Assembly: GCA_023078555.1 (NCBI GenBank)
Contig: CM041199.1
Coordinates: 10,961,943 to 11,025,942, forward strand
DNA: 64,000 bases
Reading direction: 5' to 3'
Source: Ulva prolifera
Taxonomy: Eukaryota > Chlorophyta > Ulvophyceae > Ulvales > Ulvaceae
Shown: positions 8,570 to 22,361 of the stretch, piece by piece
Layout of the letters: the number at the start of each line of letters is the position of its first letter
Numbering within the stretch: the stretch's first letter is position 1
Notes under the pieces: model-generated
The model's database searches: none
What the model saw: the letters and a program-made list of their open reading frames with translations, nothing else
Told to the model about the DNA's origin: nothing
Program-made: the position numbers and the translations under genes

Positions 8570-11500
8570 ATGGACTTGGCTATAGACAAGCATACCCCCG
8601 CGCACCATAGGGAAGTTGCCAGAAACATCCTTTGATTCTGAAAGATCTAGGACGTCAAGTATGCATTGCACAGTTGTTGCTAATTCCTAGGAGTGGCGTT
8701 GAACAAAAGTGCACACTTTTCACCAACCATGTGAATGGACTTGGTTGTAGCCACGCAACCCCCCGCGCAGCAAAAGGTACGTTGCCATCAACATTCAAAA
8801 GATGTTGGGGGGTATGGGATGTCCATCATTCATTGCGTATTTTCTGCAGACACCATGGAGTGGTGTGATGCAAAAGTGTACACTTTCCACCAACCCATGT
8901 GAATGGACTTGGTTGTAGCCACGCAACCCCCCGCGCATCAAAAGGTACATCGCCATCAACATTCCAAGATGTTGGGGGGTATGGGATGTCCATCATTCAT
9001 TGCGTATTTTCTGCAGACACCATGGAGTGGTGTGGTGCAAAAGTGCACACTTTCCACCAACCCATGTGAATGGACTTGGTTGTAGCCACGCAACCCCCCG
9101 CGCATCAAAAGGTACGTCGCCATGAACATTCCAAGATGTTAGGGGGTATGGGATGATTATCATTCATTGCATATTTGCTGCTGACTCCCAGGAGTGGCGT
9201 GGGGCAAAAGTGCACACTTTTCACCAACCATGTGAATGGACTTGGTTGTAGCCACGCAACCCCCCGCGCATCAAAAGGTACGTCGCCATGAACATTCCAA
9301 GATGTTGGAGGGTATGGGATGATTATCATTCATTGCACATTTGCTGCTGACTCCCAGGAGTGGCGTGGGGCAAAAGTGCACACTTTTCACCAACCTTGTG
9401 AATGGACTTGGCTATAGACAAGCATACCCCCGCGCACCATAGGGAAGTTGCCAGAAACATCCTTTGATTCTGAAAGATCTAGGACGTCAAGTATGCATTG
9501 CACAGTTGTTGCTAACTCCCAAGAGTGGCGTGGAACAAAAGTGCACACTTTTCACCAACCATGTAAATGGACTTGGTTGTAGCCACGCAACCCCCCGCGC
9601 AGCAAAAGGTACGTCGCCATGAACATTCCAAGATGTTGGGGGGTATGGGATGATTATCATTCATTGCATATTTGCTGCTGACTCCCAGGAGTGGCGTGGG
9701 GCAAAAGTGCACACTTTTCACCAACCATGTGAATGGACTTGGCTATAGACAAGCATACCCCCGCGCACCATAGGGAAGTTGCCAGAAACATCCTTTGATT
9801 CTGAAAGATCTAGGACGTCAAGTATGCATTGCACAGTTGTTGCTAACTCCCAGGAGTGGCGTGGAACAAAAGTGCACACTTTTCACCAACCATGTGAATG
9901 GACTTGGTTGTAGCCACGCAACCCCCCGCGCAGCAAAAGGTACGTTGCCATCAACATTCCAAGATGTTGGGGGGTATGGGATGTCCATCATTCATTGCGT
10001 ATTTTCTGCAGACACCATGGAGTGGTGTGGTGCAAAAGTGTACACTTTCCACCAACCCATGTGAATGGACTTGGTTGTAGCCACGCAACCCCCCGCGCAT
10101 CAAAAGGTACATCGCCATCAACATTCCAAGATGTTGGGGGGTATGGGATGTCCATCATTCATTGCGTGTTTTCTGCAGACACCATGGAGTGGTGTAATGC
10201 AAAAGTGCACACTTTCCACCAACCCATGTGAATGGACTTGGTTGTAGCCACGCAACCCCCCGCGCATGAAAAGGTACGTCGCCATGAACATTCCAAGATG
10301 TTGGGGGGTATGGGATGATTATCATTCATTGCATATTTGCTGCTGACTCCCAGGAGTGGCGTGGGGCAAAAGTGCACACTTTTCACCAACCATGTGAATG
10401 GACTTGGCTATAGACAAGCATACCCCCGCGCACCATAGGGAAGTTGCCAGAAACATCCTTTGATTCTGAAAGATCTAGGACGTCAAGTATGCATTGCACA
10501 GTTGTTGCTAACTCCCAGGAGTGGCGTGGAACAAAAGTGCACACTTTTCACCAACCATGTGAATGGACTTGGTTGTAGCCACGCAACCCCCCGCGCAGCA
10601 AAAGGTACGTTGCCATCAACATTCCAAGATGTTGGGGGGTATGGGATGTCCATCATTCATTGCGTATTTTCTGCAGACACCATGGAGTGGTGTGATGCAA
10701 AAGTGTACACTTTCCACCAACCCATGTGAATGGACTTGGTTGTAGCCACGCAACCCCCCGCGCATCAAAAGGTACATCGCCATCAACATTCCAAGACGTT
10801 GGGGGGTATGGGATGTCCATCATTCATTGCGTATTTTCTGCAGACACCATGGAGTGGTGTGGTGCAAAAGTGCACACTTTCCACCAACCCATGTGAATGG
10901 ACTTGGTTGTAGCCACGCAACCCCCCGCGCATCAAAAGGTACGTCGCCATGAACATTCCAAGATGTTAGGGGGTATGGGATGATTATCATTCATTGCATA
11001 TTTGCTGCTGACTCCCAGGAGTGGCGTGGGGCAAAAGTGCACACTTTTCACCAACCATGTGAATGGACTTGGTTGTAGCCACGCAACCCCCCGCGCATCA
11101 AAAGGTACGTCGCCATGAACATTCCAAGATGTTGGAGGGTATGGGATGATTATCATTCATTGCACATTTGCTGCTGACTCCCAGGAGTGGCGTGGGGCAA
11201 AAGTGCACACTTTTCACCAACCTTGTGAATGGACTTGGCTATAGACAAGCATACCCCCGCGCACCATAGGGAAGTTGCCAGAAACATCCTTTGATTCTGA
11301 AAGATCTAGGACGTCAAGTATGCATTGCACAGTTGTTGCTAACTCCTAGGAGTGGCGTGGAACAAAAGTGCACACTTTTCACCAACCATGTGAATGGACT
11401 TGGTTGTAGCCACGCAACCCCCCGCGCAGCAAAAGGTACGTTGCCATCAACATTCAAAAGATGTTGGGGGGTATGGGATGTCCATCATTCATTGCGTATT

Positions 11501-12060
11501 TTCTGCAGACACCATGGAGTGGTGTGATGCAAAAGTGTACACTTTCCACCAACCCATGTGAATGGACTTGGTTGTAGCCACGCAACCCCCCGCGCATCAA
11601 AAGGTACATCGCCATCAACATTCCAAGATGTTGGGGGGTATGGGATGTCCATCATTCATTGCGTATTTTCTGCAGACACCATGGAGTGGTGTGGTGCAAA
11701 AGTGCACACTTTCCACCAACCCATGTGAATGGACTTGGTTGTAGCCACGCAACCCCCCGCGCATCAAAAGGTACGTCGCCATGAACATTCCAAGATGTTA
11801 GGGGGTATGGGATGATTATCATTCATTGCATATTTGCTGCTGACTCCCAGGAGTGGCGTGGGGCAAAAGTGCACACTTTTCACCAACCATGTGAATGGAC
11901 TTGGTTGTAGCCACGCAACCCCCCGCGCATGAAAAGGTATGTCGCCATGAACATTCCAAGATGTTGGAGGGTATGGGATGATTATCATTCATTGCACATT
12001 TGCTGCTGACTCCCAGGAGTGGCGTGGGGCAAAAGTGCACACTTTTCACCAACCTTGTGA

Positions 12061-12724
12061 ATGGACTTGGCTATAGACAAGCATACCCCCGCGCACCATA
12101 GGGAAGTTGCCAGAAACATCCTTTGATTCTGAAAGATCTAGGACGTCAAGTATGCATTGCACAGTTGTTGCTAACTCCTAGGAGTGGCGTGGAACAAAAG
12201 TGCACACTTTTCACCAACCATGTGAATGGACTTGGTTGTAGCCACGCAACCCCCCGCGAAGCAAAAGGTACGTCGCCATGAACATTCAAAGATGTTGGGG
12301 GGTATGGGATGTCCATCATCCATTGCGTATTTTCTGCAGACACCATGGAGTGGTGTGGTGCAAAAGTGTACACTTTCCACCAACCCATGTGAATGGACTT
12401 GGTTGTAGCCACGCAACTCCCTGCGCATCAAAAGGTACGTCCCCATGAACATTCCAAGATGTTGGGGGTATGGGATGTCCATCATCCATTGCGTATTTTC
12501 TGCAGACACCATGGAGTGGTGTGGTGCAAAAGTGCACACTTTCCACCAACCCATGTGAATGGACTTGGTTGTAGCCACGCAACCCCCCGCGCATCAAAAG
12601 GTACGTCGCCATGAACATTCCAAGATGTTGGAGGGTATGGGATGATTATCATTCATTGCATATTTGCTGCTGACTCCCAGGAGTGGCGTGGGGCAAAAGT
12701 GCACACTTTTCACCAACCTTGTGA
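12061..12724 (+). repeat. Subunit 4c (4 monomers, 664 bp): A-C-C-B
   Basis: The order is A with CCTAGG, a C with GCGAAGCAAAAGG and ATTCAAAG, a 166-bp C with TACGTCCCC and only five Gs before TATGGG, and a B with TTGGAGGG. Both Cs read CATCATCCATTGCG. Copies start at 12061, 17544, 20369, 23194, 25020, 27845, 29671, 32496, 40800 and 42626. Confidence 0.92.
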
Positions 12725-13222
12725 ATGGACTTGGCTATAGACAAGCATACCCCCGCGCACCATAGGGAAGTTGCCAGAAACATCCTTTGATTCTGAAAGA
12801 TCTAGGACGTCAAGTATGCATTGCACAGTTGTTGCTAACTCCCAAGAGTGGCGTGGAACAAAAGTGCACACTTTTCACCAACCATGTGAATGGACTTGGT
12901 TGTAGCCACGCAACCCCCCGCGCAGCAAAAGGTACGTCGCCATCAACATTCCAAGATGTTGGAGGGTATGGGATGTCCATCATTCATTGCGTATTTTCTG
13001 CAGACACCATGGAGTGGTGTAATGCAAAAGTGCACACTTTCCACCAACCCATGTGAATGGACTTGGTTGTAGCCACGCAACCCCCCGCGCATGAAAAGGT
13101 GCGTCGCCATGAACATTCCAAGATGTTGGGGGGTATGGGATGATTATCATTCATTGCATATTTGCTGCTGACTCCCAGGAGTGGCGTGGGGCAAAAGTGC
13201 ACACTTTTCACCAACCTTGTGA
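12725..13222 (+). repeat. Subunit 3 (trimer, 498 bp): A-C-B
   Basis: The order is A with CCCAAG, a C with TTGGAGGG and GTAATGC, and a B with GCATGAAAAGGTGCG. Copies start at 12725, 18208, 21033, 23858, 25684, 28509, 30335, 33160, 41464 and 43290. Very similar trimers with a CCTAGG A are at 53599 and 62247 in domain II. Subunit 3 always follows subunit 4c in domain I. Confidence 0.92.
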
Positions 13223-14053
13223 ATGGACTTGGCTATAGACAAGCATACCCCCGCGCACCATAGGGAAGTTGCCAGAAACATCCTTTGATTCTGAAAGATC
13301 TAGGACGTCAAGTATGCATTGCACAGTTGTTGCTAACTCCCAGGAGTGGCGTGGAACAAAAGTGCACACTTTTCACCAACCATGTGAATGGACTTGGTTG
13401 TAGCCACGCAACCCCCCGCGCAGCAAAAGGTACGTTGCCATCAACATTCCAAGATGTTGGGGGGTATGAGATGTCCATCATTCATTGCGTATTTTCTGCA
13501 GACACCATGGAGTGGTGTAATGCAAAAGTGCACACTTTCCACCAACCCATGTGAATGGACTTGGTTGTAGCCACGCAACCCCCCGCGCATCAAAAGGTAC
13601 GTCGCCATGAACATTCCAAGATGTTAGGGGGTATGGGATGATTATCATTCATTGCGTATTTTCTGCAGACACCATGGAGTGGTGTGGTGCAAAAGTGCAC
13701 ACTTTCCACCAACCCATGTGAATGGACTTGGTTGTAGCCACGCAACCCCCCGCGCATCAAAAGGTACGTCGCCATGAACATTCCAAGATGTTAGGGGGTA
13801 TGGGATGATTATCATTCATTGCATTTTTGCTGCTGACTCCCAGGAGTGGCGTGGGGCAAAAGTGCACACTTTTCACCAACCATGTGAATGGACTTGGTTG
13901 TAGCCACGCAACCCCCCGCGCATCAAAAGGTACGTCGCCATGAACATTCCAAGATGTTGGAGGGTATGGGATGATAATCATTCATTGCACATTTGCTGCT
14001 GACTCCCAGGAGTGGCGTGGGGCAAAAGTGCACACTTTTCACCAACCTTGTGA
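13223..14053 (+). repeat. Subunit 5c (5 monomers, 831 bp): A-C-B/C-B-B
   Basis: The order is A with CCCAGG, a C with GTATGAGATG and GTAATGC, a chimeric monomer (13555-13721), a B with GCATTTTTGC and a B with GATAATC. Other copies start at 18706 and 21531. The 4d subunits occupy the same place in the 28-mers but lack the chimeric monomer. Confidence 0.92.
13555..13721 (+). repeat. Chimeric monomer B to C fixed in the HOR (167 bp)
   Basis: The 5' half is B (TTAGGGGG, GATTATCATTC). From GCGTATTTTCTGCAGAC on it is C. The same chimera is at 19038-19204 and 21863-22029, always third in subunit 5c. It therefore arose once, before the 17-mer and 33-mer copies were made. Confidence 0.9.
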
Positions 14054-17000
14054 ATGGACTTGGCTATAGACAAGCATACCCCCGCGCACCATAGGGAAGT
14101 TGCCAGAAACATCCTTTGATTCTGAAAGATCTAGGACGTCAAGTATGCATTGCACAGTTGTTGCTAACTCCTAGGAGTGGCGTGGAACAAAAGTGCACAC
14201 TTTTCACCAACCATGTGAATGGACTTGGTTGTAGCCACGCAACCCCCCGCGCAGCAAAAGGTACGTTGCCATCAACATTCAAAAGATGTTGGGGGGTATG
14301 GGATGTCCATCATTCATTGCGTATTTTCTGCAGACACCATGGAGTGGTGTGATGCAAAAGTGTACACTTTCCACCAACCCATGTGAATGGACTTGGTTGT
14401 AGCCACGCAACCCCCCGCGCATCAAAAGGTACATCGCCATCAACATTCCAAGATGTTGGGGGGTATGGGATGTCCATCATTCATTGCGTATTTTCTGCAG
14501 ACACCATGGAGTGGTGTGGTGCAAAAGTGCACACTTTCCACCAACCCATGTGAATGGACTTGGTTGTAGCCACGCAACCCCCCGCGCATCAAAAGGTACG
14601 TCGCCATGAACATTCCAAGATGTTAGGGGGTATGGGATGATTATCATTCATTGCATATTTGCTGCTGACTCCCAGGAGTGGCGTGGGGCAAAAGTGCACA
14701 CTTTTCACCAACCATGTGAATGGACTTGGTTGTAGCCACGCAACCCCCCGCGCATCAAAAGGTACGTCGCCATGAACATTCCAAGATGTTGGAGGGTATG
14801 GGATGATTATCATTCATTGCACATTTGCTGCTGACTCCCAGGAGTGGCGTGGGGCAAAAGTGCACACTTTTCACCAACCTTGTGAATGGACTTGGCTATA
14901 GACAAGCATACCCCCGCGCACCATAGGGAAGTTGCCAGAAACATCCTTTGATTCTGAAAGATCTAGGACGTCAAGTATGCATTGCACAGTTGTTGCTAAC
15001 TCCCAAGAGTGGCGTGGAACAAAAGTGCACACTTTTCACCAACCATGTAAATGGACTTGGTTGTAGCCACGCAACCCCCCGCGCAGCAAAAGGTACGTCG
15101 CCATGAACATTCCAAGATGTTGGGGGGTATGGGATGATTATCATTCATTGCATATTTGCTGCTGACTCCCAGGAGTGGCGTGGGGCAAAAGTGCACACTT
15201 TTCACCAACCATGTGAATGGACTTGGCTATAGACAAGCATACCCCCGCGCACCATAGGGAAGTTGCCAGAAACATCCTTTGATTCTGAAAGATCTAGGAC
15301 GTCAAGTATGCATTGCACAGTTGTTGCTAACTCCCAGGAGTGGCGTGGAACAAAAGTGCACACTTTTCACCAACCATGTGAATGGACTTGGTTGTAGCCA
15401 CGCAACCCCCCGCGCAGCAAAAGGTACGTTGCCATCAACATTCCAAGATGTTGGGGGGTATGGGATGTCCATCATTCATTGCGTATTTTCTGCAGACACC
15501 ATGGAGTGGTGTGGTGCAAAAGTGTACACTTTCCACCAACCCATGTGAATGGACTTGGTTGTAGCCACGCAACCCCCCGCGCATCAAAAGGTACATCGCC
15601 ATCAACATTCCAAGATGTTGGGGGGTATGGGATGTCCATCATTCATTGCGTGTTTTCTGCAGACACCATGGAGTGGTGTAATGCAAAAGTGCACACTTTC
15701 CACCAACCCATGTGAATGGACTTGGTTGTAGCCACGCAACCCCCCGCGCATGAAAAGGTACGTCGCCATGAACATTCCAAGATGTTGGGGGGTATGGGAT
15801 GATTATCATTCATTGCATATTTGCTGCTGACTCCCAGGAGTGGCGTGGGGCAAAAGTGCACACTTTTCACCAACCATGTGAATGGACTTGGCTATAGACA
15901 AGCATACCCCCGCGCACCATAGGGAAGTTGCCAGAAACATCCTTTGATTCTGAAAGATCTAGGACGTCAAGTATGCATTGCACAGTTGTTGCTAACTCCC
16001 AGGAGTGGCGTGGAACAAAAGTGCACACTTTTCACCAACCATGTGAATGGACTTGGTTGTAGCCACGCAACCCCCCGCGCAGCAAAAGGTACGTTGCCAT
16101 CAACATTCCAAGATGTTGGGGGGTATGGGATGTCCATCATTCATTGCGTATTTTCTGCAGACACCATGGAGTGGTGTGATGCAAAAGTGTACACTTTCCA
16201 CCAACCCATGTGAATGGACTTGGTTGTAGCCACGCAACCCCCCGCGCATCAAAAGGTACATCGCCATCAACATTCCAAGACGTTGGGGGGTATGGGATGT
16301 CCATCATTCATTGCGTATTTTCTGCAGACACCATGGAGTGGTGTGGTGCAAAAGTGCACACTTTCCACCAACCCATGTGAATGGACTTGGTTGTAGCCAC
16401 GCAACCCCCCGCGCATCAAAAGGTACGTCGCCATGAACATTCCAAGATGTTAGGGGGTATGGGATGATTATCATTCATTGCATATTTGCTGCTGACTCCC
16501 AGGAGTGGCGTGGGGCAAAAGTGCACACTTTTCACCAACCATGTGAATGGACTTGGTTGTAGCCACGCAACCCCCCGCGCATCAAAAGGTACGTCGCCAT
16601 GAACATTCCAAGATGTTGGAGGGTATGGGATGATTATCATTCATTGCACATTTGCTGCTGACTCCCAGGAGTGGCGTGGGGCAAAAGTGCACACTTTTCA
16701 CCAACCTTGTGAATGGACTTGGCTATAGACAAGCATACCCCCGCGCACCATAGGGAAGTTGCCAGAAACATCCTTTGATTCTGAAAGATCTAGGACGTCA
16801 AGTATGCATTGCACAGTTGTTGCTAACTCCTAGGAGTGGCGTGGAACAAAAGTGCACACTTTTCACCAACCATGTGAATGGACTTGGTTGTAGCCACGCA
16901 ACCCCCCGCGCAGCAAAAGGTACGTTGCCATCAACATTCAAAAGATGTTGGGGGGTATGGGATGTCCATCATTCATTGCGTATTTTCTGCAGACACCATG

Positions 17001-19536
17001 GAGTGGTGTGATGCAAAAGTGTACACTTTCCACCAACCCATGTGAATGGACTTGGTTGTAGCCACGCAACCCCCCGCGCATCAAAAGGTACATCGCCATC
17101 AACATTCCAAGATGTTGGGGGGTATGGGATGTCCATCATTCATTGCGTATTTTCTGCAGACACCATGGAGTGGTGTGGTGCAAAAGTGCACACTTTCCAC
17201 CAACCCATGTGAATGGACTTGGTTGTAGCCACGCAACCCCCCGCGCATCAAAAGGTACGTCGCCATGAACATTCCAAGATGTTAGGGGGTATGGGATGAT
17301 TATCATTCATTGCATATTTGCTGCTGACTCCCAGGAGTGGCGTGGGGCAAAAGTGCACACTTTTCACCAACCATGTGAAGGACTTGGTTGTAGCCACGCA
17401 ACCCCCCGCGCATGAAAAGGTATGTCGCCATGAACATTCCAAGATGTTGGAGGGTATGGGATGATTATCATTCATTGCACATTTGCTGCTGACTCCCAGG
17501 AGTGGCGTGGGGCAAAAGTGCACACTTTTCACCAACCTTGTGAATGGACTTGGCTATAGACAAGCATACCCCCGCGCACCATAGGGAAGTTGCCAGAAAC
17601 ATCCTTTGATTCTGAAAGATCTAGGACGTCAAGTATGCATTGCACAGTTGTTGCTAACTCCTAGGAGTGGCGTGGAACAAAAGTGCACACTTTTCACCAA
17701 CCATGTGAATGGACTTGGTTGTAGCCACGCAACCCCCCGCGAAGCAAAAGGTACGTCGCCATGAACATTCAAAGATGTTGGGGGGTATGGGATGTCCATC
17801 ATCCATTGCGTATTTTCTGCAGACACCATGGAGTGGTGTGGTGCAAAAGTGTACACTTTCCACCAACCCATGTGAATGGACTTGGTTGTAGCCACGCAAC
17901 CCCCTGCGCATCAAAAGGTACGTCCCCATGAACATTCCAAGATGTTGGGGGTATGGGATGTCCATCATCCATTGCGTATTTTCTGCAGACACCATGGAGT
18001 GGTGTGGTGCAAAAGTGCACACTTTCCACCAACCCATGTGAATGGACTTGGTTGTAGCCACGCAACCCCCCGCGCATCAAAAGGTACGTCGCCATGAACA
18101 TTCCAAGATGTTGGAGGGTATGGGATGATTATCATTCATTGCATATTTGCTGCTGACTCCCAGGAGTGGCGTGGGGCAAAAGTGCACACTTTTCACCAAC
18201 CTTGTGAATGGACTTGGCTATAGACAAGCATACCCCCGCGCACCATAGGGAAGTTGCCAGAAACATCCTTTGATTCTGAAAGATCTAGGACGTCAAGTAT
18301 GCATTGCACAGTTGTTGCTAACTCCCAAGAGTGGCGTGGAACAAAAGTGCACACTTTTCACCAACCATGTGAATGGACTTGGTTGTAGCCACGCAACCCC
18401 CCGCGCAGCAAAAGGTACGTCGCCATCAACATTCCAAGATGTTGGAGGGTATGGGATGTCCATCATTCATTGCGTATTTTCTGCAGACACCATGGAGTGG
18501 TGTAATGCAAAAGTGCACACTTTCCACCAACCCATGTGAATGGACTTGGTTGTAGCCACGCAACCCCCCGCGCATGAAAAGGTGCGTCGCCATGAACATT
18601 CCAAGATGTTGGGGGGTATGGGATGATTATCATTCATTGCATATTTGCTGCTGACTCCCAGGAGTGGCGTGGGGCAAAAGTGCACACTTTTCACCAACCT
18701 TGTGAATGGACTTGGCTATAGACAAGCATACCCCCGCGCACCATAGGGAAGTTGCCAGAAACATCCTTTGATTCTGAAAGATCTAGGACGTCAAGTATGC
18801 ATTGCACAGTTGTTGCTAACTCCCAGGAGTGGCGTGGAACAAAAGTGCACACTTTTCACCAACCATGTGAATGGACTTGGTTGTAGCCACGCAACCCCCC
18901 GCGCAGCAAAAGGTACGTTGCCATCAACATTCCAAGATGTTGGGGGGTATGAGATGTCCATCATTCATTGCGTATTTTCTGCAGACACCATGGAGTGGTG
19001 TAATGCAAAAGTGCACACTTTCCACCAACCCATGTGAATGGACTTGGTTGTAGCCACGCAACCCCCCGCGCATCAAAAGGTACGTCGCCATGAACATTCC
19101 AAGATGTTAGGGGGTATGGGATGATTATCATTCATTGCGTATTTTCTGCAGACACCATGGAGTGGTGTGGTGCAAAAGTGCACACTTTCCACCAACCCAT
19201 GTGAATGGACTTGGTTGTAGCCACGCAACCCCCCGCGCATCAAAAGGTACGTCGCCATGAACATTCCAAGATGTTAGGGGGTATGGGATGATTATCATTC
19301 ATTGCATTTTTGCTGCTGACTCCCAGGAGTGGCGTGGGGCAAAAGTGCACACTTTTCACCAACCATGTGAATGGACTTGGTTGTAGCCACGCAACCCCCC
19401 GCGCATCAAAAGGTACGTCGCCATGAACATTCCAAGATGTTGGAGGGTATGGGATGATAATCATTCATTGCACATTTGCTGCTGACTCCCAGGAGTGGCG
19501 TGGGGCAAAAGTGCACACTTTTCACCAACCTTGTGA
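14054..19536 (+). repeat. 33-mer higher-order repeat, copy 2 (5,483 bp)
   Basis: The subunit order is the same as copy 1, with A monomers at 14054, 14886, 15217, 15882, 16713, 17544, 18208 and 18706. It shares rare markers with copy 1: ATGTAAATGG in the dimer A, GCGTGTTTTC, GCATTTTTGC and GATAATC. It is 1 bp shorter because of a single-base deletion near 17379 (GTGAAGGACTTGG). I saw only about four differences between the copies, about 99.9% identity by eye. Confidence 0.92.
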
Positions 19537-22361
19537 ATGGACTTGGCTATAGACAAGCATACCCCCGCGCACCATAGGGAAGTTGCCAGAAACATCCTTT
19601 GATTCTGAAAGATCTAGGACGTCAAGTATGCATTGCACAGTTGTTGCTAACTCCTAGGAGTGGCGTGGAACAAAAGTGCACACTTTTCACCAACCATGTG
19701 AATGGACTTGGTTGTAGCCACGCAACCCCCCGCGCAGCAAAAGGTACGTTGCCATCAACATTCAAAAGATGTTGGGGGGTATGGGATGTCCATCATTCAT
19801 TGCGTATTTTCTGCAGACACCATGGAGTGGTGTGATGCAAAAGTGTACACTTTCCACCAACCCATGTGAATGGACTTGGTTGTAGCCACGCAACCCCCCG
19901 CGCATCAAAAGGTACATCGCCATCAACATTCCAAGATGTTGGGGGGTATGGGATGTCCATCATTCATTGCGTATTTTCTGCAGACACCATGGAGTGGTGT
20001 GGTGCAAAAGTGCACACTTTCCACCAACCCATGTGAATGGACTTGGTTGTAGCCACGCAACCCCCCGCGCATCAAAAGGTACGTCGCCATGAACATTCCA
20101 AGATGTTAGGGGGTATGGGATGATTATCATTCATTGCATATTTGCTGCTGACTCCCAGGAGTGGCGTGGGGCAAAAGTGCACACTTTTCACCAACCATGT
20201 GAATGGACTTGGTTGTAGCCACGCAACCCCCCGCGCATGAAAAGGTATGTCGCCATGAACATTCCAAGATGTTGGAGGGTATGGGATGATTATCATTCAT
20301 TGCACATTTGCTGCTGACTCCCAGGAGTGGCGTGGGGCAAAAGTGCACACTTTTCACCAACCTTGTGAATGGACTTGGCTATAGACAAGCATACCCCCGC
20401 GCACCATAGGGAAGTTGCCAGAAACATCCTTTGATTCTGAAAGATCTAGGACGTCAAGTATGCATTGCACAGTTGTTGCTAACTCCTAGGAGTGGCGTGG
20501 AACAAAAGTGCACACTTTTCACCAACCATGTGAATGGACTTGGTTGTAGCCACGCAACCCCCCGCGAAGCAAAAGGTACGTCGCCATGAACATTCAAAGA
20601 TGTTGGGGGGTATGGGATGTCCATCATCCATTGCGTATTTTCTGCAGACACCATGGAGTGGTGTGGTGCAAAAGTGTACACTTTCCACCAACCCATGTGA
20701 ATGGACTTGGTTGTAGCCACGCAACCCCCTGCGCATCAAAAGGTACGTCCCCATGAACATTCCAAGATGTTGGGGGTATGGGATGTCCATCATCCATTGC
20801 GTATTTTCTGCAGACACCATGGAGTGGTGTGGTGCAAAAGTGCACACTTTCCACCAACCCATGTGAATGGACTTGGTTGTAGCCACGCAACCCCCCGCGC
20901 ATCAAAAGGTACGTCGCCATGAACATTCCAAGATGTTGGAGGGTATGGGATGATTATCATTCATTGCATATTTGCTGCTGACTCCCAGGAGTGGCGTGGG
21001 GCAAAAGTGCACACTTTTCACCAACCTTGTGAATGGACTTGGCTATAGACAAGCATACCCCCGCGCACCATAGGGAAGTTGCCAGAAACATCCTTTGATT
21101 CTGAAAGATCTAGGACGTCAAGTATGCATTGCACAGTTGTTGCTAACTCCCAAGAGTGGCGTGGAACAAAAGTGCACACTTTTCACCAACCATGTGAATG
21201 GACTTGGTTGTAGCCACGCAACCCCCCGCGCAGCAAAAGGTACGTCGCCATCAACATTCCAAGATGTTGGAGGGTATGGGATGTCCATCATTCATTGCGT
21301 ATTTTCTGCAGACACCATGGAGTGGTGTAATGCAAAAGTGCACACTTTCCACCAACCCATGTGAATGGACTTGGTTGTAGCCACGCAACCCCCCGCGCAT
21401 GAAAAGGTGCGTCGCCATGAACATTCCAAGATGTTGGGGGGTATGGGATGATTATCATTCATTGCATATTTGCTGCTGACTCCCAGGAGTGGCGTGGGGC
21501 AAAAGTGCACACTTTTCACCAACCTTGTGAATGGACTTGGCTATAGACAAGCATACCCCCGCGCACCATAGGGAAGTTGCCAGAAACATCCTTTGATTCT
21601 GAAAGATCTAGGACGTCAAGTATGCATTGCACAGTTGTTGCTAACTCCCAGGAGTGGCGTGGAACAAAAGTGCACACTTTTCACCAACCATGTGAATGGA
21701 CTTGGTTGTAGCCACGCAACCCCCCGCGCAGCAAAAGGTACGTTGCCATCAACATTCCAAGATGTTGGGGGGTATGAGATGTCCATCATTCATTGCGTAT
21801 TTTCTGCAGACACCATGGAGTGGTGTAATGCAAAAGTGCACACTTTCCACCAACCCATGTGAATGGACTTGGTTGTAGCCACGCAACCCCCCGCGCATCA
21901 AAAGGTACGTCGCCATGAACATTCCAAGATGTTAGGGGGTATGGGATGATTATCATTCATTGCGTATTTTCTGCAGACACCATGGAGTGGTGTGGTGCAA
22001 AAGTGCACACTTTCCACCAACCCATGTGAATGGACTTGGTTGTAGCCACGCAACCCCCCGCGCATCAAAAGGTACGTCGCCATGAACATTCCAAGATGTT
22101 AGGGGGTATGGGATGATTATCATTCATTGCATTTTTGCTGCTGACTCCCAGGAGTGGCGTGGGGCAAAAGTGCACACTTTTCACCAACCATGTGAATGGA
22201 CTTGGTTGTAGCCACGCAACCCCCCGCGCATCAAAAGGTACGTCGCCATGAACATTCCAAGATGTTGGAGGGTATGGGATGATAATCATTCATTGCACAT
22301 TTGCTGCTGACTCCCAGGAGTGGCGTGGGGCAAAAGTGCACACTTTTCACCAACCTTGTGA
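19537..22361 (+). repeat. 17-mer higher-order repeat (2,825 bp)
   Basis: The order is 5a-4c-3-5c, with A monomers at 19537, 20369, 21033 and 21531. It repeats the second half of both 33-mers (11229-14053 and 16713-19536), so 16713-22361 is two 17-mers in tandem. It bridges the 33-mer zone and the 28-mer zone. Confidence 0.92.

Larger units (their letters stand above)
8570..14053 (+). repeat. 33-mer higher-order repeat, copy 1 (5,484 bp)
   Basis: The order is 5a-2-4a-5b-5a-4c-3-5c, with A monomers at 8570, 9402, 9733, 10398, 11229, 12061, 12725 and 13223. The first four subunits continue the 25-mer order. The last four form the 17-mer that repeats downstream. Private changes include TAATTCC and GCGTTGAAC near 8690-8702 and CAACTCCCTG near 12416. 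Confidence 0.92.
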
